Below are positions 53,131 to 64,000 of a stretch of 64,000 bases of DNA, piece by piece. The notes under the pieces are model-generated. The model searched no databases, was not told the origin of the DNA, and was given only the letters and a program-made list of their open reading frames with translations. The DNA lies in assembly GCF_018143015.1 (NCBI RefSeq), contig NC_054740.1, forward strand, positions 54,546,796 to 54,610,795. The letters are read 5' to 3'. The position numbers were made by a program, and so were the translations under genes. The first letter of the stretch is position 1, and each line of letters begins with the position of its first letter. The DNA is from Lytechinus variegatus (taxonomy: Eukaryota > Echinodermata > Echinoidea > Temnopleuroida > Toxopneustidae).

Positions 53131-53526
53131 AACTCTGAGTCTGACTTAGACAGCTGGCAGCCGTCTGTTTCGAGGAGTTTTTTAACATTTTTTTTATAAA
53201 TTTCTCCTCGTACACAGATGGCTCGCTAACGTGCACCCACCATCATTAGGGGACTTGCAATGCAAAATCCCCCCATCGGGGCTCTTCAATTTTGGTCTTT
53301 AATGAATAAAAATTTTGAAAATTAATGCGACCAAAAAAAAGTGCAAATCATTCCCTCTTGGCATTATTGCCAAAAAACGGAGTAAAATAAAGTTAAAAGG
53401 AACAAAAACAGTGACTTACCTCGGCTGTCAAGCAAATTCACATCCCCGTTTTATGCGATCTTAAATCATATGGCCATTGAGTCCCCTGTACAGATCGCGT
53501 TAGAACTTCGGTCTCTGTATTTGGCA

Positions 53527-54009
53527 CTTGTTCACTGCTACCACCCTGCCTGTGTGGGGAATCTACTGGTAGGACTATGGTATGCCGATGTTGTACAGAG
53601 CACACTTTAAAAAATCATTAAGATATCGCTTTTGTGACCAAAATTACTAATTTCCATACAGTTGCAATTTATTTTCATTAGTAACTTGGGAATAATTTTT
53701 GTATTCACCAGAGCGCTCAAAAACTTGAATTTTGGGCATATTTTTTGTACGCCCTCTATTGGTGGAAAGTAATATGGCAAGAAAATTTTCATTTTTTATC
53801 TCTATTTTTAACTAAGAAAAAAATAATTTAAAGAATCAAATTTAATTAAGAGTCAAGTTGTATGAATAATAGGTGTATTGGAAACTGTCAGTGTAAAAAA
53901 GTCAAGCATTTGCCCCAAAGAAAAAGAGAAAATAAGCCAAACATTGCCACCCTTATTTTGCCACACATGGAGATATAAGTGAGAACAAGGTTATATCATA
54001 ACCTTGTTC
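53527..54009 (+). repeat. Palindrome-ended dispersed repeat, copy 2
   Basis: Runs parallel to 11181-11666 with high identity, including 'gagcgctcaaaaacttgaat' and 'gccaaacattgccaccctta'. The terminal palindrome is at 53983-54009. Confidence 0.9.
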
Positions 54010-54565
54010 ATTGAATGAGTGGTATTTGGTGAGTGAAGCCAATGGAGTTCAGCTGAACAACCAACATAACAGAGACCGAAGCTTTTGGTCTAAGTCTGAC
54101 TCTGAGACTGAGTGTCTCTAAATTACAGTAACAGAGGCTGAAGTTCTAAGTTCTAACTCTATCCGTACACATCTGTTATATCATAACCTTGTTCATTGAA
54201 TGAGTGGTATTTGGTGAGTGAAGCCAATGGAGTTCAGCTGAACAACCAACATAACAGAGACCGAAGCTTTTGGTCTAAGTCTGACTCTGAGACTGAGTGT
54301 CTCTAAATTACAGTAACAGAGGCTGAAGTTCTAAGTTCTAACTCTATCCGTACACATCTGTTATATCATAACCTTGTTCATTGAATGAGTGGTATTTGGT
54401 GAGTGAAGCCAATGGAGTTCAGCTGAACAACCAACATAACAGAGACCGAAGCTTTTGGTCTAAGTCTGACTCTGAGACTGAGTGTCTCTAAATTACAGTA
54501 ACAGAGGCTGAAGTTCTAAGTTCTAACTCTAACTGTACACATCTGTTATATCATAACCTTGTTCA
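54000..54565 (+). repeat. Three 185-bp tandem units
   Basis: The phrase aaccttgttcattgaatgag starts at 54000, 54185 and 54370, with a truncated fourth ('...gaataagtg') at 54555. The spacing is exactly 185 and units 1-3 are essentially identical, implying very recent duplication. Each unit includes part of the palindromic end. Confidence 0.95.
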
Positions 54566-54959
54566 TTGAATAAGTGTCTGTACAGGGATTCAAAGGCCAT
54601 ATGTTAATGTATTTAGATAAACCAGCAAAGTGGGAGTTGCACGACAGCTGAAGTAAGTCACTTTGTTTTCCTTAATACCTTATATATATGATTTAAGTTT
54701 ATTTTTTCCCATTTTGGTGCATTTCAGTCCAAAACGGAATAATAAATTTTATTTTGGTCCAGTTCTTTTTGTGTATTTTATGAAATAAAGACAAAAATCT
54801 TCGAGCCCTTTTGTGGGGATTGTGTATTGCTAACTCCCTAATGGCAGCTGCACGATCGCAAGCCATCTGTGTACGAGGAGAAATTAAAAAAAAAATGAAA
54901 TGTTCAAAAAATTCTTTGAAAGAGACAGCTGCTAGCTTTGGTTTGTTTGTAATGAAATA

Positions 54960-55260
54960 TTCATGATAAGTAATTAATGAGCTGGATCTTGGCACTTATT
55001 CAGTGAACAAGGTTTGATCTGGGGGTATGACTTAACTCTACAATTACAGTAACAATTAGTTTTCATTTTTCAGTAAGTAGCACTTACATTTATTATTGTA
55101 AAATAGCCTTAAAAAGAGACATACTGAAGCTTTTCGACATGCACTCATCGGAGTAAAATTGCATGAATGAATAAAATGCTAGAGCAAAACAAATGGGAGG
55201 CACTTGCTATGTGGCTAATCTGTTTGAATTTTTTGGGGGGAAACTGTCTTCTGTACATGA
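54960..55260. other. No recognisable feature
   Basis: Unremarkable AT-rich sequence. Confidence 0.5.
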
Positions 55261-55265
55261 TTGAT

Positions 55266-55981
55266 ACAGTAGTGCTCAAAAGTGAACCCCACCAGAAAAT
55301 GAACATATTTGACACATTTAAGTCCTTCCATGTCTTAGATATTTAATTGTGAAGTCAGGCGATAAAACATTACATTCAATAAAGTTTGTTTCTCTCGGCT
55401 CGCCGAACATTGTAGTTGCGTTTCCACATTCTACACTCGTCATTAAGGATTGATTCTGTTAATGGGGTTCACCACTCATTCAATGAACAAGGTTATGATA
55501 TAACCTTGTTCTCAGTTATATCTCCATGTGTGGCAAAATAAGGGTGGCATTGTTTGGCCTATTTTCTCTTTTTCTTTGGGGCAAATGCTTGATTTTTTTA
55601 CACTGACAGTTTCCATTACACCTATTTTTCATACAACTTGGCTCTTATTTAAATTTGATTCTTTAAATCATTTTTTCTCTTAATTAAAAATAGAGATCAA
55701 AAAATGAAAATTTTCTTGCCATATTACTGTCAAACAATAGAGGGCGTACACAAAAATATGCCCAAAATTCAAGTTTTTGAGCGCTCTGGTGAATACAAAA
55801 ATTATTCCCAAGTTACTAATGAAAAATATATTGCAACTGTATGGAAATTAGTAATTAGTGATTTTTTAAAGTGTGTGCTCTGTACAACATTGGCATACCA
55901 TAGTCCTACCTGAAGATACACCACAGGCAGGGTGGTAGCAGTGAACAAGTGGGGTTCACTATTAACTATTGAGCACAACTT
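55266..55981. mobile_element. Tc1/mariner-like MITE interrupted by a nested repeat
   Basis: The left end at a TA ('cagtagtgctcaaaagtgaac') and right end ('gttcactattaactattgag', then 'cacaact') form inverted termini. The body matches 41600-41815 and is split by the palindrome-ended repeat at 55485-55949. The nesting dates that repeat as younger. Confidence 0.75.
55485..55949 (-). repeat. Palindrome-ended dispersed repeat, copy 3 (inverted)
   Basis: Reverse complement of the copies at 11181 and 53527. The palindrome is at 55485-55511 and the far end 'agcagtgaacaag' at 55937-55949. Confidence 0.9.
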
Positions 55982-56214
55982 CAGATTTCTCATTTGGTTG
56001 GACATACAACCAATTGATACTCTGAGCCACTCCAAATGTTGCATGTTCCTCAACCTCATTGATGTGTCAATGATCCTGACATGCGCCACCATTCGACATA
56101 TCAAACTTATTTCAACATTTCATTAGCCTAGTCAGTCACTAAATACAAACCAAACATACTCATTCTATTGTGAACAAGTCATTCTTGGAGTCCTTATAAT
56201 GGAGTTGCATTGAA

Positions 56215-56424
56215 GGCAGGGGCGGATCCAGGATTTTCCGAAAGGGGGGGGCAAATTTTATCGGAGGAAAATTTTGACACGCAAAAAAACCAACTTTTTA
56301 ATTAAGTAAGGATATTTCGTACCTGAAAAAAATTGTCACACAAAAAACCCTGTTATAATGACATTTTGACATTAAAAATTTTAATTTTGCTTCTCAAAAC
56401 GTGCCCCCCTGGATCCACCAGTGT
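56215..56424. mobile_element. MITE, 'ggggcggatccagga' ends
   Basis: 'gcaggggcggatccaggatt' at the left and '...cccccctggatccaccagtg' at the right are weakly inverted. A second copy begins at 63867 and runs out of the window. Confidence 0.75.
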
Positions 56425-56645
56425 TTGAAGGGAATTTAGTTTCCAGTATTTTCTTCATCAAACAGTTTGTGGTATTGCCTTCTTTCATCCTTTTTCATAC
56501 CCTTTCTCTCTCATTCTATATACCATGCACGTATGCAGTTTGCCTTTAGGTTCTCCAAATTTCAAATTATTATTTTGGTGTTTCTTTATCATCTAGATAT
56601 TGCCAAGACTAATTTGGATTGTTCTCTGGCATCTAGTAGACAATC

Positions 56646-57339
56646 ATGGCAGAACAGTCTCCTCCAGAGTTCAAGGATTGCCAGGATGAGAGTGAACTGC
56701 CTGAAGGGATTGAAATTGAAACTGAAACATCTGAAAGAGTGAGTGGAACCGATCCAACGCAAACTTTCAACCAGGTTCAGGATCCAAATTTGAGGAAAAT
56801 CGATTTGGAAAAAGTGGAAGAGGTCTCTGGAACAGTCAAATTCTTTGATTGTGATGTTGAAGATGAAGAGGGACAGCAGGAGACTGCCAGAGATGCTGCC
56901 AGTGTTAGAATCGCAGATGACTATCCCACCATTACAAAAGGTGCAGAAGCAGTTGTTACTGCGATAAACGAAGCCGGTGATCCGGGTATGGTGAACGAGA
57001 AAGGATGGATGTTAGGAGATGACGATGATAGGATGCAAGAGGAAGAATTTAGGGAAGCTAAGGACAACAGATCTATCCTTCAAGACAATGGTGTGGCAAA
57101 CAAGATTATCAAAGGAGCAGAGAATAGTGAAATTGTTGATCACGGTATCAACAAAGATCTTGAGAGAGCTTCAAGTTTCCAGAAAGGGTTGGGAGACGGT
57201 GTTAAACCCGAGGATGAAAAGGAGGACATGGAGCTGCTACTTCTTGCAGCACGACATGGAGATGCATCAGGGGTACATAAACTGATTCAGAAGTATGAGC
57301 AACGTGACATGAACTGCACTTTCAGTGTCAATTGTAAAG
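56646..57339 (+). CDS. OSBPL1A: ORP1-like exon with start codon and acidic extension
   Basis: Residues 1-192 are rich in Glu, Asp and Gln (ESELPEGIEIETETSERVSG, DCDVEDEEGQQE) and look disordered. Residues 193-231 begin the first ankyrin unit (MELLLLAARHGDASGVHKLI). Donor 'aag|gtgaga' leaves one base of a Gly codon. Confidence 0.85.
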
Positions 57340-59957
57340 GTGAGAGTTGAAGTTGTGCATTGCTTTATTACTCATTATTAAAGAAAAGATTTTTTGGAAA
57401 GGTCAACAATTTGCTAGAAAGAATTTGTTATTTAACAAAAGGTTGAACCAACGGATAAAGAAAATATTTGCTTCATAGGAACACACCCAATAGTAAAGAA
57501 AAAGGTGATATAGGGAATAACCAGCAGTTTGCAAGGGAGAATGTTTTATTTAGAAAAAAGTGTTATTAAAGGAAGTGATGAGTTTTATTAGAACTCACTC
57601 CCCTCCCCCAAACATATGAATATATTGCATGCTACAGTAAGATGTTAAATGAAAAAAATGAGTTCCAAGATGAATAAATTGCCTTGTTAAGAAGTTATTG
57701 TATTTCCAAGTTTCTTCTCATGAAGACATTCAGTCATTTGTATTTTTTACTCTTCTCATTTCTTAAAGTCAGAGATCGTGTACTTTTATTAATCTCAGAC
57801 AAATGTATTTATTGATTTGATACCCAGGTCAACAAAAATCAAATCGAGGTTGGAGTCCACTCCATCTTGCTTCTTACTTTGGTCATGAGAAGGTTGCGTT
57901 GGTTCTGTTGAGTAACGGAGCTAACATCAACTCAATGAATCCTATGGGAGATACACCTCTTCACAAAGCTGCTTATATTGGCAGAGAAGTGAGTAAAGGT
58001 TTATGATGATCATTGGATTTCTGTTTAACAGGTCTATTTATAGATATTTTTAAAGTATTTTTTAAAAATATATTTTGAAGTTACAGTGTGTAAGTACCAT
58101 GGATATGTAATTCTATTTGATTTGATTTATTGCTTTCTTCTGCATTCATATCATTCATATTATATATATTTTTTTCATTTAGAAAACAAACATAATATAT
58201 TGAATACTGTTTTTGGCATTAAAAATAATCAAATATATAACAAATATGACTTACTACCAAAATATTATAACATTTTCAATTTGCAGGAGAAAGTTTGTCA
58301 TCCTAAGTAGATTGCTTGAAAGAAAAATGACAACCTCATATTAAAACTTATTAAATCAATTATTTGGAAGTGAGATAGAAGGCTTATTTCTAATTTTTTA
58401 GTTAACCCTTTCTGCCCCTGCCATTCCATTGAATAATTTCCATTGTGTATTGATAATTAGAACTTTGTTCTCTGAATTGTTATGTATTTTTCTGTGTTAT
58501 CTTCATAATTTGCCAAATAGATAATGAAACTATAAATCCTGTGTTTTTAATGATGTGTAGGGTTCAATCAGCCCCCTCCACCTGTGTAACAGCAGTCTAA
58601 TTAGGGTTAAAATATAGGTGACTCTGCCCAAGCCGACCTTCCATACGTTGAATGTTCGCCTTAGTTGAAGCATTTTTCTTAGACCAGGGCTCCTGTAACA
58701 CATAGGCTAGTGATTAAGCAATCACAAGTAAAAGAGCAATTCTGATTGGTTCCTCGTCAGTCTAATGAGCAAAATGTGCATGCAATGATGATCTTGATCT
58801 AGGCTATTTCATTTAACGATTAATCGCTATCAAACCTTTGTGTTACCGGGCCCTGGTTATTCAAAACATGTGTTTAATATATGATACCTTTTTCAAGTCA
58901 AATTTCTCATAAATCGAACAAATTTCTGCGGTCCAAAGAGATTTGACTTAATTAGAGTTACCTGTACATGTATTTGAGTTTTTAAGGCCAAATTTGCTCC
59001 CTTTCTTCACCAGGACATAGTGCAGCTCTTAATTGAGCATGGTGCTGATGTCTTTGCTATCAATGGAGAAGGCATGTCGCCCAAGGAACTAGCACTTGGA
59101 CTAGAAGTCAAGAGACTACTCGAAGGTATTATATTGTTCATCAATTTCGCACCCATTCCCAATTACAAGTTTACAGGGGGGGAGAGGGCATTGAAGTGTT
59201 ATTCAATCCGAAATCGGGATGGAATTCAGGGCCCCATCTTACAAAGAGTTACGATTGATTCAATCAAACGTAACTCTATGGAAATCCATCAACGTCATAA
59301 TTTTTTTCTACAGGAACTTTGCAAAATGTCCTTTGTAAACAAAGGAGAACACACCAAATTGTCAAGAAATTAATTATTTTATGGATTTACAATAATATCT
59401 ATATTTTTTTTTAAACAATCATGCATTTTGTATGTTGACTTTGATGGCTTTCCATAGTTGCGATTGATCGGATCAATCACAACTTTTTGTAAGACAGGCC
59501 CCTGATGGTTTACAGGCTCATTACAAACAAGATTTTTCTTTCAGATTACAACACTAAGGCAGGGGAATACTGCGCCCTTTTGATTTTTTTAGAAAATAAA
59601 GAGAAAAATGGGAAATAATTATAAGGGGGGGGAGAGAAAAGTCTATAAAAAAATAAGGATCATTATTTGAGAAAATATATATTGTCACCTTTTCACCACT
59701 ATCTTGCCCACCAGTAACCTGGTGCTGCCCCTTCATATGCAACCCCAGGTTCACTTGCTTTTTTTGATGAACCCTAAACAGGTATTAAGGGTTTCTCACG
59801 TTTACTTTATACCCAAGAAATTCAAGTACTTGTCGAATCAATTTTTTTTCTTTCCTATTCTCTGATTGAAGGTGCTGAACAATCACAGCAGCTGAAGTCC
59901 CACCAAACTTTACTCCATGCTGCATCAGAGGGTGATATTGAAATCATGGCTAAAGTG
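56646..59957 (+). CDS. OSBPL1A: ORP1L-like protein, N-terminal ankyrin region (4 exons, 3' incomplete)
   Basis: Exons 56646-57339, 57828-57988, 59014-59125 and 59872-59957 join in phase (351 codons). The order and wording of the ankyrin region match the N-terminus of oxysterol-binding-protein-related protein 1, long form: VNCKG..KSN.GWSPLHLASYFGH, then GANINSMNPMGDTPLHKAAY, then NGEG..P.E and LHAAS.GD. In vertebrates this region binds Rab7 on late endosomes, and PH, FFAT and sterol-binding domains follow. Those are beyond 64000. About 190 acidic residues precede the repeats, where vertebrate ORP1L has almost none. The start ATG (acaatcATGG) is the first in frame; a 5' UTR exon upstream is likely. 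Other ankyrin proteins are less likely given the KSN.GW and MGDTPLH matches. Confidence 0.8.
57340..57827. other. Intron 1
   Basis: AT-rich; ends 'ttgatttgatacccag'. No repeats are identified. Confidence 0.75.
57828..57988 (+). CDS. OSBPL1A: ORP1-like exon 2 (ankyrin repeats)
   Basis: QQKSNRGWSPLHLASYFGHE, KVALVLLSNGANINSMNPMG, DTPLHKAAYIGRE. Two canonical ankyrin TPLH-type units; donor 'gtgagtaa'. Confidence 0.92.
58683..58857. mobile_element. Short MITE, copy 2 of the 32679 family
   Basis: Ends 'accagggctcctgtaacaca' and '...tttgtgttaccgggccctggt'. It lies inside intron 2. Confidence 0.85.
59014..59125 (+). CDS. OSBPL1A: ORP1-like exon 3
   Basis: DIVQLLIEHGADVFAINGEG, MSPKELALGLEVKRLLE. 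112 nt; acceptor 'cttcttcaccag', donor 'gtattata'. Confidence 0.9.
59227..59504. mobile_element. MITE family A, copy 4
   Basis: Ends 'cagggccccatcttacaaag' and '...tttttgtaagacaggcccctg'. It carries the shared 'ctttgtaaacaaaggagaac' centre and lies about 100 bases after exon 3. Confidence 0.9.
59872..59957 (+). CDS. OSBPL1A: ORP1-like exon 4
   Basis: AEQSQQLKSHQTLLHAASEG, DIEIMAKV. 86 nt, ends in phase 0; donor 'gtgagcat'. The next expected ankyrin unit is not found before 64000. Confidence 0.85.
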
Positions 59958-61790
59958 GTGAGCATGACAACTTAAAGCCTGTGTATAGCTTTGGTAAAGG
60001 GTCAATAAAGTGATTGATAATCGAATATCATCTAATATGTGACTCGGCATACCGAAATGAGAGACAAGTCGGAATTTTTCAAATCCAACTTTTTTAGTGA
60101 TTATTATTCCCCGTTTCTTTACCTTTAATTTGATATATCACTCGACCCTTAGGAGTAAATATTAGTGGAGATATTAGCTTTAGAATGGAGGAAGAATTGG
60201 GCTCTTGAAAATAAAAATCAAGAGAAAAACGCCTTCGAAGTTTGACTTCCGTTTTGACCCTGCTCCATGAAAAAAAATATATTTTGCCACCGCCGAGCTA
60301 ACCGAAAGGCCCTAGTAACCGCGTGCCAAAAAAGGCGAAACGATTAACCAATGAGGAGGCTGCATTGAGAACAATAGTCAACTTGTTAGTCACGCGCGAC
60401 TGCAAGACGAAACAACGTTCCACGTCAATCAATTATCGTCTACGTACACATCATTGGTTAAACCGGGGTTTTATAATAATCTTCGTGAAAGAAAAAAAGA
60501 ATGCCATGATCTCCCTTATTAATGAAATAAAAGGCGGGGTTAAAAAGTTGGACATAAAACCATGGAGGAGGGATTGTGCCATCGGCTTGTTTGAATGTCG
60601 ATGGCGTTTACTCTTACCCGGACTCGTGACATGTAGTCTATCAAGCGTGTCATTATGACCTGAACTTTAACCGCGTGTTCTAAAAAAAATATCCCTTGTA
60701 AAATGGTAAGATGGGCCTTCAAAATAATTCGTACCTCACCTTTACTTATGTGCTCATGTTTTATCAATATTTAAGTTAGATTGAGACAGTGTGAGTAAAA
60801 ACGGGAATAATTTGTTCAATAAATGGGTTCAATATCGTATCCATCATGGGGGGGGTATACAGCATTGAAATGATTCAAAATTAGAACAAAATACAGAAAG
60901 GTATAATGAAAAAAAGGTTAAAGTGATTCTAAAAGTGATGCAGAGAAAAAAAAACCCTTGACATAAACGTCTTAATTCTACAACAAAAAGAGCCAGGAGG
61001 TACCATGAGTAATTAAGTCCCATCATAATTTCCAACAGAGGATGGATTAGGGAAGATACGCTTTCACTTTTTAAACAAACAAGTGCACACCAAGTTACAA
61101 ATAATGCGTAAAGGATTTCCATGTATCTGAATGCAGGATATAAGAGCAAAAATGTCGTAGCCGCGGGGATCGGCGCCTGACCGCGCTCTCCATGTATAGC
61201 CAGACACAGCTCGGCCATGGCACCTCCAACATGAATGCTGATTCGGATCAAATCAAGCACAACCAATATTTTATTCTAACACAGTAACAGATAAAGAATG
61301 AGACCATGCAAAAGCCTTTGTAAGATTGAATGATTTATTTTGGAGGAGAGAGATCCCCTAAAAGAGAGAGAGAAAAACGTAATAATAATAATAAATAGAT
61401 TTAAAATAAATAATAAAATCACCAAGTCTCATTTTAAACCTTAAAACTAGCCGCCATTTTAAATCTAATTGCAAGTATGATTCAAACATTAAAACAAGAC
61501 AACCCGGTTGTGTTTATAGTTCTCTGTTTTCTTTGTCCGTTTTGTTAATTTTCCAATCATCCGTCTTTAAATGCAGTCTCGACTTTTGATATCGCACTGA
61601 ACACGCCATTTCTGAGTTGATGATCGACACTTAGCACGTTTTGAAATAACAAAAGCCCGGACGTAGCGCGCGAGTAACATACAAAATCCAGACAACGGTC
61701 GATCTGACGGCCGGCCGCCCAGCGCCGGCGCGGTCTGTTTATACTGTAAAGGTGATTACGGCACCAACCAATTGTACTTTTGTATTCACA
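59958..61790. other. Long intron or intergenic sequence, no exon called
   Basis: A 111-codon frame at 60323-60658 (MPKKAKRLTNEEAALRTIVN ...) has no recognised family and no splice context. Local GC-rich patches occur at 61160-61210 and 61700-61740. No ORP1 exon is visible. Confidence 0.45.
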
Positions 61791-61794
61791 ATTG

Positions 61795-61825
61795 ATCGTT
61801 AGCCTTTGTGTTACGGGGTTCTGGC
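61795..61825. repeat. Right-end remnant of the 32679/58683 MITE family
   Basis: 'gttagcctttgtgttacggg' followed by 'gttctgg'; the left end is not found. Confidence 0.45.
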
Positions 61826-61829
61826 CGCC

Positions 61830-62870
61830 CAAACTACGGGTTGTGAGCTTGGGTTAATAATGATAATTACTTCTTGTTAAGAGCTTTTTCCAAAGTTACA
61901 AAGCGCTGATCTCCTTTGATCCTTCTACAGAAACAATTCACAGTTCTTGTGCTTGGCTTTCATTTCGCCATTACTAACCGTAAAACCGGCGAAATCTTAG
62001 CCTATAAACTCTTGGATAAAATAAGATAATTAAAAGGCACACATTAAAATCTCTTTAAAGCACGGGCGGGAATGAAAGGATAAGGGGGATCCTTTGTTTT
62101 TATTTCTCTGCCATAGCCCGTTCTATTGCTTTTGACTTTATGTAGATTAAAAATTATAATCACAAGCCCTTTGAAGCACTTTACTTCAGGGGCGTTGGAG
62201 CGAATTTGAAGGGAGGGGGGGCACTAGGAAAAATGGCACCTTCTCGTTAAAAGGGCACTAAATCTTTTTTTTTAAAAAAGAAAGGCATCTACAGTAGTGT
62301 GGTGAGCGAATTTTTTTTTTTAATTGGCTGTAGTATCGACGCTGCGAGCAAGCAAATATCACCTTTTTTTCTAACGAAAATCCAATTTGTGATAGATTTT
62401 TACATAGGCCTATTCAGAATAATGTCATATCTCTATTTCCTTCTCTTATTCTTTCTTTTTTCTTGCTTGTGATTTTTGTTGTTGTTGTTTTTTTTGGGGG
62501 AGAATCCCCCATCTGTACTCATCTACCCACTCACCTGACACATGAAACTTACTAATGCACGTATGATTATTTTTTTCCCTCAGAATATTGTTTATTTCTT
62601 GTTTAAAAGGGGCACTCGTTATACACCGTGACAAAACTTGTCTTTCCCAGGTGAAAGAGGCACAGCGTGTTGGTAAGGGGCACTTTATTTGGGTAAAAGG
62701 GGCACTGATAAGAGAAAGGTCACCTATATCAGAAAGCAAAGGGGTCCCTTTAACGGAATAAAAACGGGCCCTTAATTCTCGGGTGTGAAATGGGCTGCAC
62801 GTACAGAACACGTTTGTGATGGCATTTGGGGGTAGAAATTGGCATACGAAAAATGGCACTTGCTTACACA
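61830..62870. other. Repeat-like sequence, no gene
   Basis: A G-rich repeat start ('caggggcgttggagcg', then 'agggaggggggg') at 62187-62220 is followed by repeated 'aaggggcac' phrases (62248, 62610, 62675, 62697). This resembles the G-tract repeats elsewhere in the window. Confidence 0.5.
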
Positions 62871-62874
62871 CACA

Positions 62875-63725
62875 AAAGAGAAGATCAAACTGGGAAAGAA
62901 CGATAAACCGAAATATGAAGAGGATAAAACAAAGATAAGAACAAGAAGAAAAAGGGCGTGGAGGAAAGACGATGGATGTGGCAAGGAAGAATAAAGAACG
63001 GCTGTGATATAAAAAAAAATAGAAGATCGAACGGGGAGAAGAAGGATATAGAACAACAAAAAATAAGAGGGGAAAAGAAGAGGAATAAGACGTTCGGATG
63101 AGCAAGAAAGAGAAAGAAGGAAAGGGGGAAGAAATGAGGTAAAGAGGAAGAAAATAGAAATGGAGGGGGAGGAATAAGATCGTGGGGATGAGCAGGTGAG
63201 AGGGAGAACGAAAACAAAAATAATATAAATTATTAAGGAGGAACGAAGATAAAAGGAAGAGGAATGAGGCGGTGGGTGAGGGAGGGAGAAAAGACGGAAG
63301 GAAAGAAGAAAGAAAAACCGGCAAAAAGAGAGAAGAACGAGAAACAGAATTATGTGAATAGAAACGAAAAAGAAGAAAAGGTGAAAATAGGGGGGAAAGG
63401 TGGAGGGTGAAGAAAGGGCAGAGAGAAGAAAAAAAAGAGGAGAAAATAATCGACATAGAAAAAAAGAGATCGAAAGGGGAAAAGAACGGAAAACAGAAGA
63501 GGAATTAACGAATAAGATTAAAGAAGAGAAAGGGGTTGAGGAAGAATAAGGGGGGGGAGATTTAGAAAGAAGAGACCGACTGATCTGAAAGAAAATTGCG
63601 AACGAAAAGGGGGAGCAGTAGAAAGGAAAAAATAAAACACAAGAAAGACGAAAGAAGAAGGTAAGAGAATAACAGAGAGGGAAAGAGAGAATAGATCTGG
63701 GCAAAGTCGAATGGGACAACGTGAC
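62875..63725 (+). repeat. 850-bp purine-rich (A/G) simple sequence
   Basis: Nearly uninterrupted gaagaa/aggaag/gagaaa on the plus strand, forcing Ser/Phe/Leu/Pro-rich open frames of up to 336 codons on the minus strand. These frames are not genes. Confidence 0.93.
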
Positions 63726-63866
63726 GATGACTTTTAGGAAATGATAATTTCAATAGGTGTATTTTAAATGACTAATATTTTCAATCAATATCGTAAGACC
63801 CGTATACCATTATCCAAAAATTAAATGCAGGCCTACTGCATGGTCCCATATTTCATTTGTCAAAGT

Positions 63867-64000
63867 CAGGGGCGGATCCAGGATTTACCAAAAAAGGATT
63901 TTTTTTAGATACTTCGTACCCGCCAAAAAACTGACAAGCAAAAAAAAAGAATAGAAGTCTTCGATTTCAAAAAGGGGTACATCCCGGGGTACATCTCGGC
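63867..64000. mobile_element. Second 'ggggcggatccagga' MITE, cut by window end
   Basis: Starts 'caggggcggatccaggattt' and shares 'tacttcgtacccg' with the first copy (56215-56424). Confidence 0.75.

Larger units (their letters stand above)
53140..54950. mobile_element. 1.8-kb element with about 200-bp imperfect inverted ends
   Basis: 53145-53345 ('gacagctggcagccgtctgt', 'aatttctcctcgtacacaga', 'tggctcgctaacgtgca') mirrors 54740-54950 ('tctgtgtacgaggagaaatt', 'gagacagctgctagc'). The interior holds a complete palindrome-ended repeat (53527-54009) and a tandem array. No transposase is seen. Confidence 0.7.

Noticed and set aside
60323..60658. 111-codon frame with basic start
   Set aside because: No family recognised, no splice sites in phase with the ORP1-like gene; possibly repeat DNA.
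62446..63719. Long minus-strand open frames (315 and 336 codons)
   Set aside because: They are translations of a purine-only tract: Ser/Phe/Leu/Pro filler in all three frames, no domain, no splice context.

Overview
The window is eukaryotic, intron-bearing and rich in transposons. It most likely comes from an echinoderm, probably a sea urchin. This rests on the repeat content, which I recognise from memory: a TTAA-flanked MITE beginning with an 'aggtcaagtccacc' end, tRNA-derived SINEs with a 'tagctcagtctgt' A box, the 'gggcggatccagga' repeat, and Harbinger, P-like and LINE fragments. It also fits the short exons in long introns and deuterostome-like host genes. The species call is inference and would need a database search.

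Layout. 0-5 kb: dispersed repeats, long G runs, a TATA/CCAAT promoter with a small spliced 5' end, and a decayed Harbinger transposase. 5.4-6.6 kb: a compact tyrosine-recombinase (YR) element with about 65-bp inverted ends. 6.7-17.2 kb: a block bounded by an 18-bp inverted repeat, containing about 445-bp subterminal repeats with tRNA-like pieces, a 1.78-kb foldback element built of 53-bp satellite, a candidate orphan exon, and a duplicated LINE endonuclease relic. 17.3-20 kb: a second copy of the YR element end and several MITEs. 20.6-32.1 kb: a transposase graveyard holding a seven-unit tandem array of P-like transposase pieces, Harbinger and Myb/SANT pieces and an SGNH esterase relic.

Two host genes are clear. 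PIGS (GPI transamidase subunit) runs on the minus strand from about 46.1 to 32.9 kb. Thirteen coding exons joined in phase give 540 residues plus stop; only the short first coding exon is not found. A gene encoding the ankyrin N-terminus of an oxysterol-binding-protein-related protein 1 (ORP1L/OSBPL1A-like) starts at 56.65 kb on the plus strand. Four exons (351 codons) are in phase, and the gene must continue past the window. Between them, at about 48.5 kb, lies a CpG-bearing stretch with a YY1-type motif that could be a shared divergent promoter.

The best leads are: (1) the YR element with inverted ends, each carrying a 9-1-9 bp palindrome, with a third end copy 11 kb away; (2) two unrelated elements whose structure is organised around satellite arrays; (3) the P-like tandem array with repeatedly intact frames; (4) the long acidic N-terminal extension on the ORP1-like protein.
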